NCBI GenBank assembly: GCA_029204225.1 | Contig: CM055104.1 | Span: forward strand, 22,826,189-22,890,188 | Direction of reading: 5' to 3' | Length of the DNA: 64,000 nt | Origin: Diphasiastrum complanatum | Taxonomy: Eukaryota; Streptophyta; Lycopodiopsida; Lycopodiales; Lycopodiaceae | Shown here: piece by piece, positions 38,274 to 49,875 of the stretch | Numbering within the stretch: the stretch's first letter is position 1 | Layout: the number at the start of each line of letters is the position of its first letter | Notes under the pieces: model-generated | The model's input: the letters and a program-made list of their open reading frames with translations, nothing else | Told to the model about the DNA's origin: nothing | Database searches by the model: none | Program-made: the position numbers and the translations under genes

Positions 38274-38498
38274 CTTCCCCAAAGTGAACAGAGAGCGATT
38301 TATGTTTCCAGTTTCTTTCAACATATCCCCAGAACTTTTAGTTTTCTTTAGCCGCTCACTTCCTGCTAAATCCACAAATATCATTCTCCCATGTCGAATT
38401 ATAGTTGGGCCATCATCTAACTTCCAGTGTGAGTCCATGTGAAGTGTCATGACACAATGGCTCCTGCTGCTATCTTTGTTTAGATTGTGCGACCCCAT
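38274..38498 (-). CDS. Kinesin exon: switch I and switch II
   Basis: 75 codons, phase 0 both ends (acceptor TATATCAG|ATGGGG, donor GGGAAG|GTATGT). It contains switch I NLNKDSSRSHCVMTL (consensus NxxSSRSH), switch II MIFVDLAGSER (DLAGSE) and the helix alpha4 start ETGNINRSLFTLGK. All catalytic residues for ATP hydrolysis and gamma-phosphate sensing are intact, so a functional motor is likely. Confidence 0.97.
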
Positions 38499-39865
38499 CT
38501 GATATAAAAAGCAGATTATACGAAGAAAACACCCTCCACCACAAAATTACTAAAACATGGCAATCGGACGCATAGGGTTGATTGCACTCTAACTTTTAGC
38601 AATAGACAACAACCACAACCACTAGTTAAAATGGAGGATCCCATCATTTGCAAGTTTATGAAGAACATTATTACTAACAGGAGTGGATAATGCTTTAACG
38701 CCTATTGTGCTGTAACCTTTATAGCTGAGGTAAGTGTGGTATGTAACAGGCATATGAGAACCAAGCACTGAAATGATGTCGAATTGATAATGCTGGAACA
38801 TCTTTGGAAGACTTCATAGGTGATGAAAGGTCTATGCAAGTTCACTTACATGTATAGACAGACATATGAGAAACAAGCACTGAATTGTTGGTACATCCTT
38901 GCATGAACATTGACAACTCCATGCTATAAGGAACCCCATTGCGATAGATGTGCCAACATGCATAATGGGATGCCGTTACAAAACAATAAACCAACATGGT
39001 AAATTGATGCAGAAAATCTACTATAATCTTGTTCTCACAGAAATTTCATGTACCACTTTCACAATATTTTTATCTATTATACATTACTACCTTGCAAGGT
39101 GAAAATTTGAATTTCGAGAAAAAATGATATTTTATTGAGTTGAAAGGTCAATGCAGACCAGGAATAGTGTAACCTTCCGAACATTGGCTTCAGGGTGGCA
39201 CCCACATTTGCAGTGCATTCAGTTTGAAGGCTTTGAAGTTTAGAATAGAGGTCACTCCAAACACAATGATAGGTCATGCTGTGGACACCCACTAACCTAT
39301 GGACCTCTCCTACAATACAACCTCAAAATTGATAAAGATATGATTTTGAGGGATATTTTCAGAATACAAGGCTTTGCAAAGTAATGAAAACTTTTCTCAG
39401 TTCAGAATAGACTGATATACTTTACTTTTATGTTGGTGAGGTTCTTAAGTTGATTTATGCCTACAAGCACGGCAGCAAGATCTAGATATTTTGTCCACAA
39501 ATAAGTGGCTTCTTGTTGACAGCTCCTTTCCTTACCTCAAAATCTAGAGTTAGATTCCTCTCAGCTATACAAGACAAGAATTTTTTTTGAAGTCATTCAG
39601 GGTATCTATTCCCACTTCATTTATACAAACTTTGCAGCACTAGCAAATTAATACATGCAGGGACCTGACAGATGACCAATCCAGGAGGTAACAAACTAGT
39701 AGACGAGGTTAGAAAGTAGTTGCTGCATAAATGCTTGCCTACGTATTGACTACTTGTCCATGCAAAAGAGGCATCCACTCAGGTGCTTAGACCAGTGATC
39801 ATGAAAAACTGCTATATGAAACCATGAACATGGTAAACTAAGGCATCTATAGTTAGGATGAATAC
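38499..39865. other. Kinesin intron sequence
   Basis: No coding or repeat signal that I could support. Confidence 0.5.
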
Positions 39866-40015
39866 TTTTCTGTTTTTGGCTCCTTCGTCAAGAACAGAAA
39901 AGACATCGTCAACCATTTCACACTCGACGAGCAAAAGATCAGCCACATAAAATCCTTCATTGGGAGACCACTTCACCTCTCTTGGTGCACAGTTCAGCCT
40001 CAACAAATCATTAAC
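39866..40015 (-). CDS. Kinesin exon: beta4-beta6 region
   Basis: 50 codons, phase 0 both ends (acceptor CACACAG|GTTAAT, donor AGAAAA|GTATTC). It encodes VNDLLRLNCAPREVKWSPNE, then GFYVADLLLVECEMVDDVFS and VLDEGAKNRK. This fits the kinesin xxDLL...G-V-V-x-L...L-x-x-G-x-x-x-R pattern. The tryptophan-containing 'KW...GFYV' block recalls the KIF12-like group. Confidence 0.95.
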
Positions 40016-40257
40016 CTGTGTGATCTTTCAAAGAATTAGTATACACATGCAAGAAAGTAAATATTAGGGTAATAGACAAGCCCAGCAAGTACTAGAGAAA
40101 CTGAGGGACAGCCAATGACATCTTTTGATCAACCATTATGAAGTTCAAAGCTTTCTTACAAGAGCATAGTACATGGTGCTCATAGACTAGAATTCTGTTC
40201 TAACGACTTCATTATTGAGTCTTTGGAGATCTTTGAACTAGTGAGAGCTTACAATAC

Positions 40258-40413
40258 CTGCTCGTTATAAACTTCAAAGTAAGATGCTTTTATGGTAAAT
40301 GACTTTGGATTATTCTCCGTGCTTTGGGATTTTGTTGCTCCAAAAAGGTATGTCACTGCTCGAGCAATCAGTCCATCAGTTGGTGACTTAAGGTTGTTGC
40401 TAGCTTGCAAAAA
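40258..40413 (-). CDS. Kinesin exon: alpha2/beta4 with FEVYNEQ
   Basis: 52 codons, phase 0 both ends (acceptor TATGCAG|TTTTTG, donor GAGCAG|GTATTG). It starts FLQASNNLKSPTDGLIARAV and ends SFTIKASYFEVYNEQ, the (S)xxEIYNE motif of the motor. Joined with the next exon it gives the continuous YNE-x-V-x-DLL. Confidence 0.95.
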
Positions 40414-41499
40414 CTGCATACAAAGTACAAATCTGGACAAGGCAAATACTGAATAAAAGCGGAACGTCATAAATAAATACAAAAGATTTGCAGCTCAAGT
40501 TTCAGGTTTTAATGAATCTCCATCTGGAACTACAAATTACAAGCCAGGTGAGACTTCTTAAACTCTAGCGTAGCTGTGCTGCAGCCAGCAACTGTTGGCA
40601 TGTTGTCTCATTGCATGAAGCTAAATCTAAATGTCCATGACTCATGCATTCAACTGTTTGAGAGAAAAATGGAGCATCGGTACAACTTAGATAGGATTTA
40701 AAATATCTAAAATGTCCTTTGTGAGGAATATTGCTGCAATCAGTATCCAATCAAAGAAACGTCGGTGGTGGCATGCCAGCACGTGGGAGTTCAAATAGCA
40801 AACTATTTGAAGGAACACAACAGAAACTTAAGACTTAAATCTCGATCTTAGATCTATTCACAACTCAGAATGCATAAAAACAGAACCGATCCCAGACTCA
40901 ATGAGGGGGAGCAATCTAGGTGTTTCAAAGTCATCAAACATTCCTCTCTACACATTGAGTGATAGCAATTGCATGGCTTGGAGCTTTGGGCTTGCATCGA
41001 TCACAAGGTGGAGACACTTTTTGCTTTTGTAACTTTTTGGTTGTAGCTCGTTTTTTCTTCCTGGTGATGGAATGGACCTCCAAATAAGTGGTTTCTCAGG
41101 ATCTTGATCGTTCTTAGCCTAAAGATCAGTGTTATGAATGTTTTCCGTAGTCATAACTGCAATTCACTTAAAATTTAACGGTTTTTTACAGTTTTTTGAA
41201 TAGTATTCACAGTTTTCGTCTCAAAGTCATTTTTAGGAAAGTATTTCGTGTTCTTCAGTCATCAGGATTGATTCTAATGATTGCATGCTGGTTTTACTCA
41301 ATATGCACACTTTTGGCTATAAATTTGAACTACAATGGTCATTTTTTGACGTTTTTGACTGTAAGTTGATAGTAAAAGTTGGTATAAAGCTGCATCAGAA
41401 CTTTCAGTTTATGGTCAAAAAACATGGTGCTCTGAGGAATTTTTCAATTTTTTGATAGATTGAATAATTTTCCTTGCCATAAACTTTGCATGCACGTCT
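40414..41499. other. Kinesin intron sequence; nothing recognised
   Basis: No coding domain seen; 41140-41400 is an AT-rich unclassified stretch. Confidence 0.4.
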
Positions 41500-41736
41500 T
41501 CAAGGATGCATTCAGGCAGAACCTCAGGAGCGAAACCATATGGAATAGTGGCAGCACTCAGCTGCGATGTCGTCACCATAGGCTCACATTTCACGAGCTT
41601 CCGTTCTTTATCGATCCAAACAATGGAGGTGAGGTCACCAAGATCAACCTCATATCTAGATGACCGCTTGTGCTCTGCATTGCGGAGGGCGCGATGCCCA
41701 ACCACGGCTTACGGGCGGTGCAAATGAGGCCATCAG
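41500..41736 (-). pseudogene. Fragment resembling DWF1/DIM delta-24 sterol reductase
   Basis: On the minus strand DGLICTARKPWLGI (one frame) is followed after a frame change by RNAEHKRSSRYEVDLGDLTS, IVWIDKERKLVKCEPMVTTS and QLSAATIP. This follows the FAD-binding N-terminal region of plant delta-24 sterol reductases, where I recall CTARKPW, then MRNxxYKR, VDL, IDKER and VEPxVxMGQIS. The rest of the gene, including the TVGG part, is absent. It looks like a gene fragment captured by or left beside a transposon. Homology is from memory and short. Confidence 0.5.
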
Positions 41737-42344
41737 AGGAAGGATTCCGCTGCATGACTTTCCGCTGAAAATTTCCGCTGCATGACTTTCCGCTGACTTT
41801 CCGCACAATAATATATAAAAAATAATAAATTAATTACTGTGCAGTTCACCAGCAAAATCTTTGTGAACCATACAGTTCACTGTATGGTTCTGAGAACCAC
41901 GGTGAACCGTTCGCGGTTCTCAGATTCTATGGTTTAAAGAACAAAATTTTATGCTTGAATACAAATCAAGTAAAATTTAGTTAAAAACCGGAATTTGCAG
42001 TTCGTAAAAAAAGCGATTTCGTAGGAAATCATTGCATGCCAGTTAATGCATACTGGATATTCTGATGTCACGTCGATTTAAACTAACCAGTCGGTGAAAC
42101 TGAGTTTCAATGATGGAAATCGAATTTCAGACTTTTTAGTTTATATCGAGCAAGAATCGAGAATTTCCAGCTACACTAAAAAATAATGAATTAGAACCAA
42201 AAATGTTTCAATTTCTTCAAAATCCATTTTTTATTGATTAATCAAAATTGGCTAGATAAGTGAATGGCCTAAGGTCATAATCTGTTAAAAAGACTTTTGA
42301 TCTGTAAACTAAATATAGCAATTTTCTTGTATAGGTAATTAATA

Positions 42345-43330
42345 ATGGCTGATGGAACCACAACTCCGAGTGGAACGGCTCCAATGCCGACTTATTTCAG
42401 ATTTTGCCAGCAACTGAATGCAACACTCATGAAAATGAATACTCAAAACAGTTTGCAGGATAAACAAATGGAAGTTCTGCTGGATCAATCAAGGCTATGT
42501 CCTCATCGAATTTGGGTTTCCAATTGGAACCATATTTGAAAGAGAAAAAAGAGAAGAAACCTAAGGTAGTGGACGTCTGGCTGACAAAATGGAAAAATTA
42601 TTTTAGTCTTCACAATATTCTAGAAAAAAAGAAAATTGAGTGTGGTTCTATTTTTCCATGGAAAAGCTTCATCGTGGTGGCGTGATTTGCAACTGAAACC
42701 CACTACAGGGGAAGGTTTCATGGAATCGTTCAGAAAATCATTTGTGATAGCAGACGATTCGGACTACTATCAAAAGTTTATTAACTGCAAAATAGGGACG
42801 CAGATTTTGGACTCTTATCTCTAGGAATTTTATGGATTATAGAATAAAGTTCCATTAATTGATTCTAAATTGGCTCTCTGGCAGTTCATCCTAGGTTTGT
42901 TAGCCGATTATCAAGACGAATGCAGGCGAAATGTGCTTCAGTCTTTTGATGATGTTGTATGGATCATGAAAGCTATGATTCCACAGTGATGGCATCCAAG
43001 AAGCAATTTCAAGCAAATCCATGGTCATCCAAGTCAAAGAAGGGAAAGAAGTGAGTTCGCAAGAGACGCAGAACAAATATTTCGACGAGCTAGATCAAAT
43101 GGCATCAAAACCCAAGCAAAAGAAACAGATGTCTCAGAAGAAGGCAAATCTCTATTTTATTTGACGATAAGCCTGGACACAATGAAAGAAACCTGCAGCC
43201 CGAGTTATCGAAATGCCAGGTAATCAGAATCTGGAACTGGAAATTAACCTGATTGATTGTGAGTGTGAATGTTCCTTCAATACTATTTTTTGCCTAATGA
43301 TTTATTTCATTTGAAAGGCACAGTGAAGAA
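42345..43330 (+). pseudogene. Chromovirus gag, decayed
   Basis: ATG at 42345 (MADGTTTPSGTAPMPTYFRF) begins a gag with frame changes near 42520-42640 and stops near 42820. Recognisable blocks are VWLTKWKNYFSL, LFFHGKASSWWRDLQL and MESFRKSFVIADD, the usual FL.G.A..WW....L of gypsy gag. Confidence 0.65.
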
Positions 43331-43722
43331 AACAATAAGTTCGTATTCTAGTGGACAGTGGTTCAACTCATAACTTAAATTCTCGTCTTGTGTAGAAACT
43401 TGGCCTAGAAACTGAAGATAGTAACCATAGGTATAAAGTATATCTAGCTTCAGGAGCAGAGTTGGAGACTTGGAAAGTCAAAGTACTAAAGCTCCCAGTA
43501 GTGATTCAAGTTTATAGAGAATTAATTGATTGTCATGTTTTAAATTTAGCATGCAGAGATATAATTCTAGGCTATGAATGGTTATTTAAGAAATCTCTTG
43601 AAATTGAGCATGTGCTCTCATTTGAGGAGCGAGACAAAACAGTTGCATGTTTTGGTCATAGATATGTACGTCCATCTGAGATGATTTCAATGGCTAATGT
43701 AATGGAAATTTTTGATTCATAG
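43331..43722 (+). pseudogene. Chromovirus protease
   Basis: ILVDSGSTHNLNSRL (catalytic DSG) with one stop just before the 86-codon frame at 43462-43722, which contains the late protease-like DIILGYEWLFKK (usual ILGMxWL). Confidence 0.75.
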
Positions 43723-43899
43723 TATGAAGGTTATTCTTTGTTTACCATGCCCATTTTGGATTTCTCTAAAATGCATCTAAATAGTGTGAATTTTCTAAAT
43801 TTCTAAACTCGATGGATTTAAATCAAGAGCAAATTGGAAAGAATAAGATCACAAATGAATTTCAATTTTTTTTTTCATTTAAATTACCTCATGGTTCAC

Positions 43900-44870
43900 C
43901 ACCTTCTAAGTTAGTAGATCACTAGAAATCGAGCTAATTCCAGGTAATCATCCTATCTCTAGACAACCATACCAGTTTTATTAGAAAGAAGAGACACAAA
44001 TTATTGATCCGATTGAAAATCATCTTAAGATGGGACATATACGAGCTAGTAAATCACCATGGGATGCTCTTGTTCTTCTGAAAGCGAGAAAGTTGGAGGA
44101 TTTCAAACATGTGTTGATTATAAAGGGTTAAACAAAGTAAATATTAAGAATAAATATCCACTGCCCAGGATGGATGATCTGGTCGATCGATAGGTGTAGC
44201 TAATTACTTTACAAACATAGATCTCAAAACTGGATACCCTCAGATTAGGATTCATCCTAGTATTGTGCTAAAAACTAGTTTTTAAATGAGATTCCGACAT
44301 TATGAATTCTTAGTGCTTCCTTTTGGTTTAATGAATGCACTTGCGATGTTTCAACAAATGATGAATGATCTTTTTCATCCATATACGAGAATATTCATAG
44401 TTGTATTCTTAGATGATATCTTCATTTACAGTAGAACTTTTGAGGATCATGTGAATCATATCAAAACTGTTTTGTGGATTCTCAGAAGGGAAAAACTTTA
44501 TGCTTAAAAAAAAGCAAGTGTGAGCTCTTTAAGCATGAGCTGATATATCTCGGTCATAAGATCATCTCGTATGGGTTGAAGATAAGATCAAGGCAATAGT
44601 GAAATGACTGATACCGAAAACAGTTAAATCCTTTCTTGGATTTATAGTTTTCTTTCAAAGAACTATAAAAGATTATCCAAAGGTTGCAGACGTCTTCATA
44701 ATTTGATCAAAGGCAAAGTTAATACAAAGAAAAAGAGAGGTCAAACTAGTTCGCCTATTGAATGGAATGAAGAACTGAACCAATATTTTTAGAAACACAA
44801 AATTTTGATTGTTTCTGCTCCCGTTTTACAAATCACGGATCCGTGAGGGACGATGAAATAAAGAGAAAAA
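43900..44870 (+). pseudogene. Chromovirus reverse transcriptase; RNase H deleted
   Basis: Blocks: ANYFTNIDLKTGYPQIRIHP, MRFRHYEFLVLPFGLMNALA and IFIVVFLDDIFIYSRTFEDH (catalytic F-L-D-D), then SFLGFIVFFQRTIKDYPKVA of the thumb/connection. Soon after PVLQITDP (about 44835) the sequence jumps to the integrase zinc region, so nearly all of RNase H is gone. Confidence 0.85.
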
Positions 44871-46132
44871 TTCTTTTTGAATGTCATGATGCATATTGTG
44901 CAGGTCATCCAAGTATACACAGGGCTTTAGACTTGGTCAAAAGAGAGTTTTATTAGCCAAAACTCAAGCAATATGTCGAGTCTTATGTGGTTAAGTATAA
45001 ACCCTATCTAGCCAAAGTAGAACGCTTAAAGGTGGGAGGGTTACTACATCCCTTAGATATCCCTCAAAAGAGATGGAAAAGTATATCTATGGATTTTGTT
45101 GTTGGACTTCTGAAAATCCAATGGCAAAATGAATCTATTTGGGTAGTGGTTGATAGGTTAACTAAGTTAGCTACGTTCATACCATGTAAGTCAATTGCAA
45201 GAGCTTTGGATTCAGCTGATCTTTGTTGAAAGATTGTTCGGGTTGCATGGATTGCCAAGTGATATTTTTAGTGATAGAGATCCTAAGTTTACAAGTCACT
45301 TTTGGTTAGCAGTATTCCATAAACTTGAAACCTCTCTTTAGTTTTACCGATCATCCTGAATCAGATGGACAGACTGAAAGGACTAATCAGACTATGGAGG
45401 ATATGTTGAGAAATATGTATCTAACACGAAATCTCGTTGGGAGGCTTACATTCCCTTGATTGAGTTTGCTTATAATAGTACAAAACATTCTACTACAGGT
45501 TATAGTCCATTGATGCTTATGTACGGTTTTCAACCTAGATCTTTGGTTAATGTGGAGACAAAATCTGCTAAGATCCAGAAAGTTGCTGATTTGCTACATG
45601 AAATGCAAGAAATGTTGCAATTAGCACGTGAAAGTACCCGTAGTGCATAGGATAGAGCTAAGCGCTATGTTGATCTTAAGAGATCTCCCAAAGACTATTG
45701 ATGACTAGGTATATCTTAGAATTCCAAAAGATTCTAGGACTATTTGTACTGAAAAGCATTATAAGTTGTCTACCAGATATTGTCGACCATTTCGGATTAT
45801 AAAGAAATATAGATCTTTAGCTTACGAACTTGATCTTCAAGACAAGTCTACTGCTCATCCACTGTTTTATGTAAGCCGGTTGAAATTAAGTATACATGAA
45901 GGTGATACAGTTGGATCTGATGAAGATCTTACCCATTTGGAAGATTTTTTACTTAGCGTACCTTTGGAACCAGAAAAAGCACTCAGAACCAGAGATAAAC
46001 AATTGAGAAATCATTCTTTCTTTGAGTGCTTGATTCGATGGAAAGGGCGCACTGAGAATGATAATTCACGGGAAAGGGTTGAAAGCATAACGAAGAATTT
46101 TCCCAAGTTCCACTTATGAGGACAAAAGTAGT
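44871..46132 (+). pseudogene. Chromovirus integrase with chromodomain-like end
   Basis: Zinc region ECHDAYCAGHPSIHRALDLV, core SISMDFVVGLLKIQWQNESI with WVVVDRLTKLATF, a damaged second core half (about 45230-45450), then FAYNSTKHSTTGYSPLMLMY, RYCRPFRIIKKY, AHPLFYVSRLKL and the chromodomain-like RDKQLRNHSFFECLIRWKGR. Stops and frame changes throughout. Same subfamily as the minus-strand gypsy at 22.2-30.8 kb. Confidence 0.85.
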
Positions 46133-46148
46133 TCAAGGGAGGAAGAAT

Positions 46149-46600
46149 GTTACGTCCATATCTAGTACAGAGGATTCAGAATAATCCTTGATGTGGATAA
46201 TTACCACTCCAGTGTACGAGTTTATTGGTTACGCTTCAACATTCTGATTGTCATGGCCCTAATGGGGGTTTGGACAATTAGGGGGTGCCTTGGACATAGG
46301 GACCGGGCCTAATCTGGATAGTAGTCGAGTAGGACCACGGGATCACACCCGCATGCGGTATTATCATGTGTGTTGCATCCTAGTATGGGATAGGATGTAC
46401 ATGCACTGTGCTATTGTATGGGTTTTAGCTACTATGGGTTAGGGGTACCTACAGGCAATGGACATGCATGGGAGTTTGATTTTTATATTTAAGTTGTAAT
46501 GTGTATGTATTATGGTCTTTTTGGTACTATGATGAAGTAGAGATCCCGTTCCCATCCCCATTTTCTTGGGGAAGTTTTCGTTTCCAATTTTCTTCCCTGG
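46149..46600 (+). repeat. Start of chromovirus 3' LTR
   Basis: The purine tract AAGGGAGGAAGAA is followed by TGTTACGTCCATATCTAG, matching the first about 50 bp of the other gypsy LTR on the minus strand (TGTTATGTCCATGTCCAG). The LTR end is not determined and no 5' LTR partner was recognised. Confidence 0.6.
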
Positions 46601-47329
46601 TCACTATAAGAGGCTGGCCTAATTGCTTTGAACTAGTATTAGAAGTACTCTCACTTGATCTCCATGGAATTCAATTGGACAAGTGGTTTGTTAAAATAAC
46701 GCCCTTTCTTGACTCACAAAGTTTTCCACTTATGCTTGCCTCGTATTCTTACCCCTCACCTTGTTTGCTAGATAGGACTTATACGGATTGCAACACCTTC
46801 ACCCCAAGGATAGATAGTCTATGGAGAATGCAGCTGGATAAGTCGTTTGTGAACATAGCTTCCCTTCCGCCTAGATCTGCTTCTTATCTTATCCCTCATC
46901 ATGTTCGCTAGGTATCACTTAGGGATGGCACTAACCCCTTTATGTGAATTGGCAACACTTTCTTTATTGTCAAAAATTTGGATCGCTAGGGTTTTAAAGT
47001 CGGCACCTACTAAAAAACACACATCAACACAAAATATCAGCAAGAGAAATATCAAAATTAGGATTCAATTTGATGCTTGCATCAGAAAAAATTTCATAGC
47101 TCAGTAGCAAGAACAATGCTGAGAAATATAGTCAGTATTTTAAAAGTCAACAAGCATACAAGAAGCTACATAGCAATTTTATAGATTTTTTCACAAACTT
47201 CACATGCACAATTTTTAAAATACAATGTTCTTAGTCTCTCTTTACATTGTGAAAATAATTGAAAGAGAGAACATATCTCTCCTTTTCTACAAAGTCAAAC
47301 ACAATATCATAGGAAGGAAAGGGAGAAAC
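46601..47329. other. Kinesin intron sequence; possibly LTR remainder
   Basis: No coding signal. Two similar stretches (GGACAAGTGGTTTGTTAAAA near 46680 and GGATAAGTCGTTTGTGAACA near 46838) suggest a diverged tandem duplication of about 160 bp. Confidence 0.4.
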
Positions 47330-47491
47330 CTCTTGTCGACCAGACATGGTAAATGTTTTACCAGATCCTGTCTGGCCATAGGCCATAACTGTTGATGAGT
47401 ACCCTTCTAGTACTTTGTTCAGCAATTTTTGGAGTCTCAATTTTTGCATCATCTCCTCTTGCCCAACAGTTGGACCTATGCATCCATCAAA
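47330..47491 (-). CDS. Kinesin exon: P-loop (Walker A)
   Basis: Acceptor CTTGTAG|TTTGAT at 47491, phase 0. It encodes FDGCIGPTVGQEEMMQ, then LEGYSSTVMAYGQTGSGKTF with TMSG: the beta3 strand and perfect P-loop GQTGSGKT of kinesins. The donor is uncertain: GAG|GTTTCT gives an end at 47330 and correct phase 0; an alternative in-phase AAT|GTAAAG gives 47246. The next exon supplies the DGLI block. Confidence 0.93.
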
Positions 47492-48103
47492 CTACAAGAT
47501 CAAGGATTCTTAAGCACCTCTTCCAAGTCAAAAACGTGACTACTTCATACGTTACAAAGGGTGAATACAATATTCATTCTTTTTAAGGCCAAAAAATCAT
47601 TGAATTTAAGGTTACTCATAGAACCAAATACCAAACTTCAAGGTTATGTCATCTTCAAACACAACAAGACGCAAGCAAAACGACCTATACCGTTTCTAGT
47701 TTATTAACCGGCTTTTCACCATGTGTAAACATTTTGTTAACCGAAGTGTAACACTCGGCTATATACAAGACAAAAGCATCGACCTTGATGAAGATGCTTC
47801 TTTGATTAGATTACTTGAGATCTTTTCTTTTGCAATTTGTCAAATTTTCTGATTCTCTAATAGTTATCCAGGGTGGCTAATAGCATAATTGCTAGAATAA
47901 TGACTGAGTTCAGGCCAATGTTCAGCCCTCACACAGTAGATTATTCATGGTTATTGAGCTTGGACTCAATTGCCCCATGTACTTTGCTAAGCAAATTTAC
48001 ATTAAATTAGTCCTTGTTAAGGTAGTTACAAGGGGACAGACCCTCTCTATTCCATGTATCATCTCTGCCATTTGCTCAATAAATGATGCAGAGGGACTTT
48101 TTG

Positions 48104-48105
<2 letters not shown>

Positions 48106-48145
<40 letters not shown>
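48106..48145. repeat. (CT)n microsatellite at LINE boundary
   Basis: A 40-bp CT run that abuts the truncated 5' end of the LINE fragment. Confidence 0.95.
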
Positions 48146-48146
<1 letters not shown>

Positions 48147-48147
<1 letters not shown>

Positions 48148-49345
48148 GCATTAGAGACATGGAGTACTGGCTTGACGGCCACCGAGTGGGCGCGCATCTC
48201 ACGACTTCAGATTCATATGCTCTCTCGGATGATACGGGCTAAGCCCTCTATCCCACATCATATTATATTGGCAGAGTTTGTCGTTCCCCCTATTCAGATA
48301 GAGGCACTGTTCCATATTGTCACATTCATACAGCGCCTAGAGGATCTCAGGGTAGAGGCACAAACTATGCTGCAGCAGCTTTGTCGTCCTCCCAGCACCT
48401 ACACTCTGAGGGATATTCCTTTTCGTGGTATTCCCAGGCCTGTCATCTCCTCTCCACATTGAGTCTTCACATTACGGATCTACCAGCTGGTACTCATCAG
48501 TATATTAGAGGATACCTATACAGGGCATATCTTCAGAGCACTTGGCAAGATTCATCTGGGGTGAAGACGGAGTTTTATTGGGCACATTTTCTATCCCGAG
48601 ATCCTGCTGGGTATCCCATTGTACCCTGATACCTACTGCGGATAGTGATGGGTCAGTTCCGGGTTTCCTCTCACCAGTTAGCCGTTGAGACTAGCAGATA
48701 CAGGGGCATCCCGAGAGATGCGCGGATTTGTAGTATGTGTAACCTACATAATATAGAGGATGAGTTCCATTTTCTCTTCAGATGCCCAACTTACTATGAG
48801 ATTCGAGGGAGATACTACTGCTTGTTTCGAGATCATCCACTTGCACTCTCTACCTTGGTATCATATGAGGACTCCAGATGTGTTATGTTGATGATACGGG
48901 AGATGATAGACTTGCGTATGGCGAGTCTTGACGCTGACACCTCCCCCTTGATAAAGCTGAGCATACAGGAGTGTCTATCCCGCCGGAGACAGAGGCAGGA
49001 GAGTAGTGACAGAGACAGTGTCGTCGACCAGAGAGACAGCCAGCCTGCAGGCCACAGCCTACAACTTCACGACAACATAGACACCACCGATCATCCACTC
49101 GATAACAGAGAGACGCAGCTCGCTCAGAGACAGTGCCACAACATACCTTACATCATTTTTTTTCACAAGCAGAGAGACATTTATGATGCTTGACTCTCCT
49201 TGTGCCTAGCACTATTTCCTGTTTTATTGTAATCTTGTTTCTTTTAGGTGGTAGAGCTTCCACGCTCCCACCGGGCATACTTGACATGTACCTTTTTTTC
49301 AGTCCTATATGTACCTTAGGGAATTCCATGGACATTAATAAAGAT
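48147..49345 (+). pseudogene. 5'-truncated LINE: RT tail, zf-RVT domain, 3' UTR
   Basis: It starts ALETWSTGLTATEWARISRL, as in the post-RT region of LINEs. A frame change near 48460 is followed by STWQDSSGVKTEFYWAHFLS. The zinc-like zf-RVT stretch follows: MGQFRVSSHQLAVETSRYRG, RICSMCNLHNIEDEFHFLFR and CPTYYEIRGRYYC. The ORF ends at 49191 and an apparent 3' UTR ends in TTAATAAAGAT at a (TTTC)n tail. Fragments of the same family are at 31385 and 55240. Confidence 0.85.
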
Positions 49346-49372
49346 CTTTCTTTCTTTCTTTCTTTCTTTCTT
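49346..49372. repeat. (TTTC)n tail of the LINE
   Basis: About 27 bp of CTTT repeats directly after the LINE 3' end; simple-repeat tails replace poly(A) in some LINEs. Confidence 0.8.
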
Positions 49373-49382
49373 CTCTCTCGTC

Positions 49383-49831
49383 ATGCCTCCCCGTCGGAAG
49401 GCGCCCAGCCCCCCTCGCTCTACTGCCACATCACCCGCCACCTCACACCCCCTCGCTGCCACCTCACTCCCCCCCCTCGCTGTTGGCTCATCCCCCCCTC
49501 GCTGCTGACCCCCACCCCCTCGCTGCTACCTCATCCCTCACTAATCATGCCTCATCCCTCGCTGATGCTACTGATCTACCCCCCTCCCCTCGCTGCTATT
49601 TGCAGCTACACTGATCATTCGCTTCACATGCTTAGCTAGTCGTACAGAGGCTTTACGATGTAGAGCCAAACTACGTGGCACTACCATATACATGGATGAT
49701 GATCTCACTTATAATCAGGATGAGGAGAGGCGTAAAGCCTTCCAGGATGCCCAAGAGACTAGTATACGGGTCATCTATCGTGATGGTCAGATACAATTTG
49801 TTGCTGGCACCCCTAGTAGCTCCAAGAGCTA
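49383..49831 (+). pseudogene. LINE ORF1-like fragment
   Basis: ATG 49383 begins a Pro/Ser-rich basic stretch (MPPRRKAPSPPRSTATSPAT), made of diverged CCCTCGCTGC repeats, with a TGA near 49506. After a frame change, SRTEALRCRAKLRGTTIYMD and DDLTYNQDEERRKAFQDAQE resemble the C-terminal domain of L1-type ORF1 proteins (RGTxIYxDDDLT). It stops at 49829-49831. Confidence 0.5.
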
Positions 49832-49875
49832 GGAACTTGGGGCCCCCGGGATTGGGAGCATCCCGGGGCCCCATC

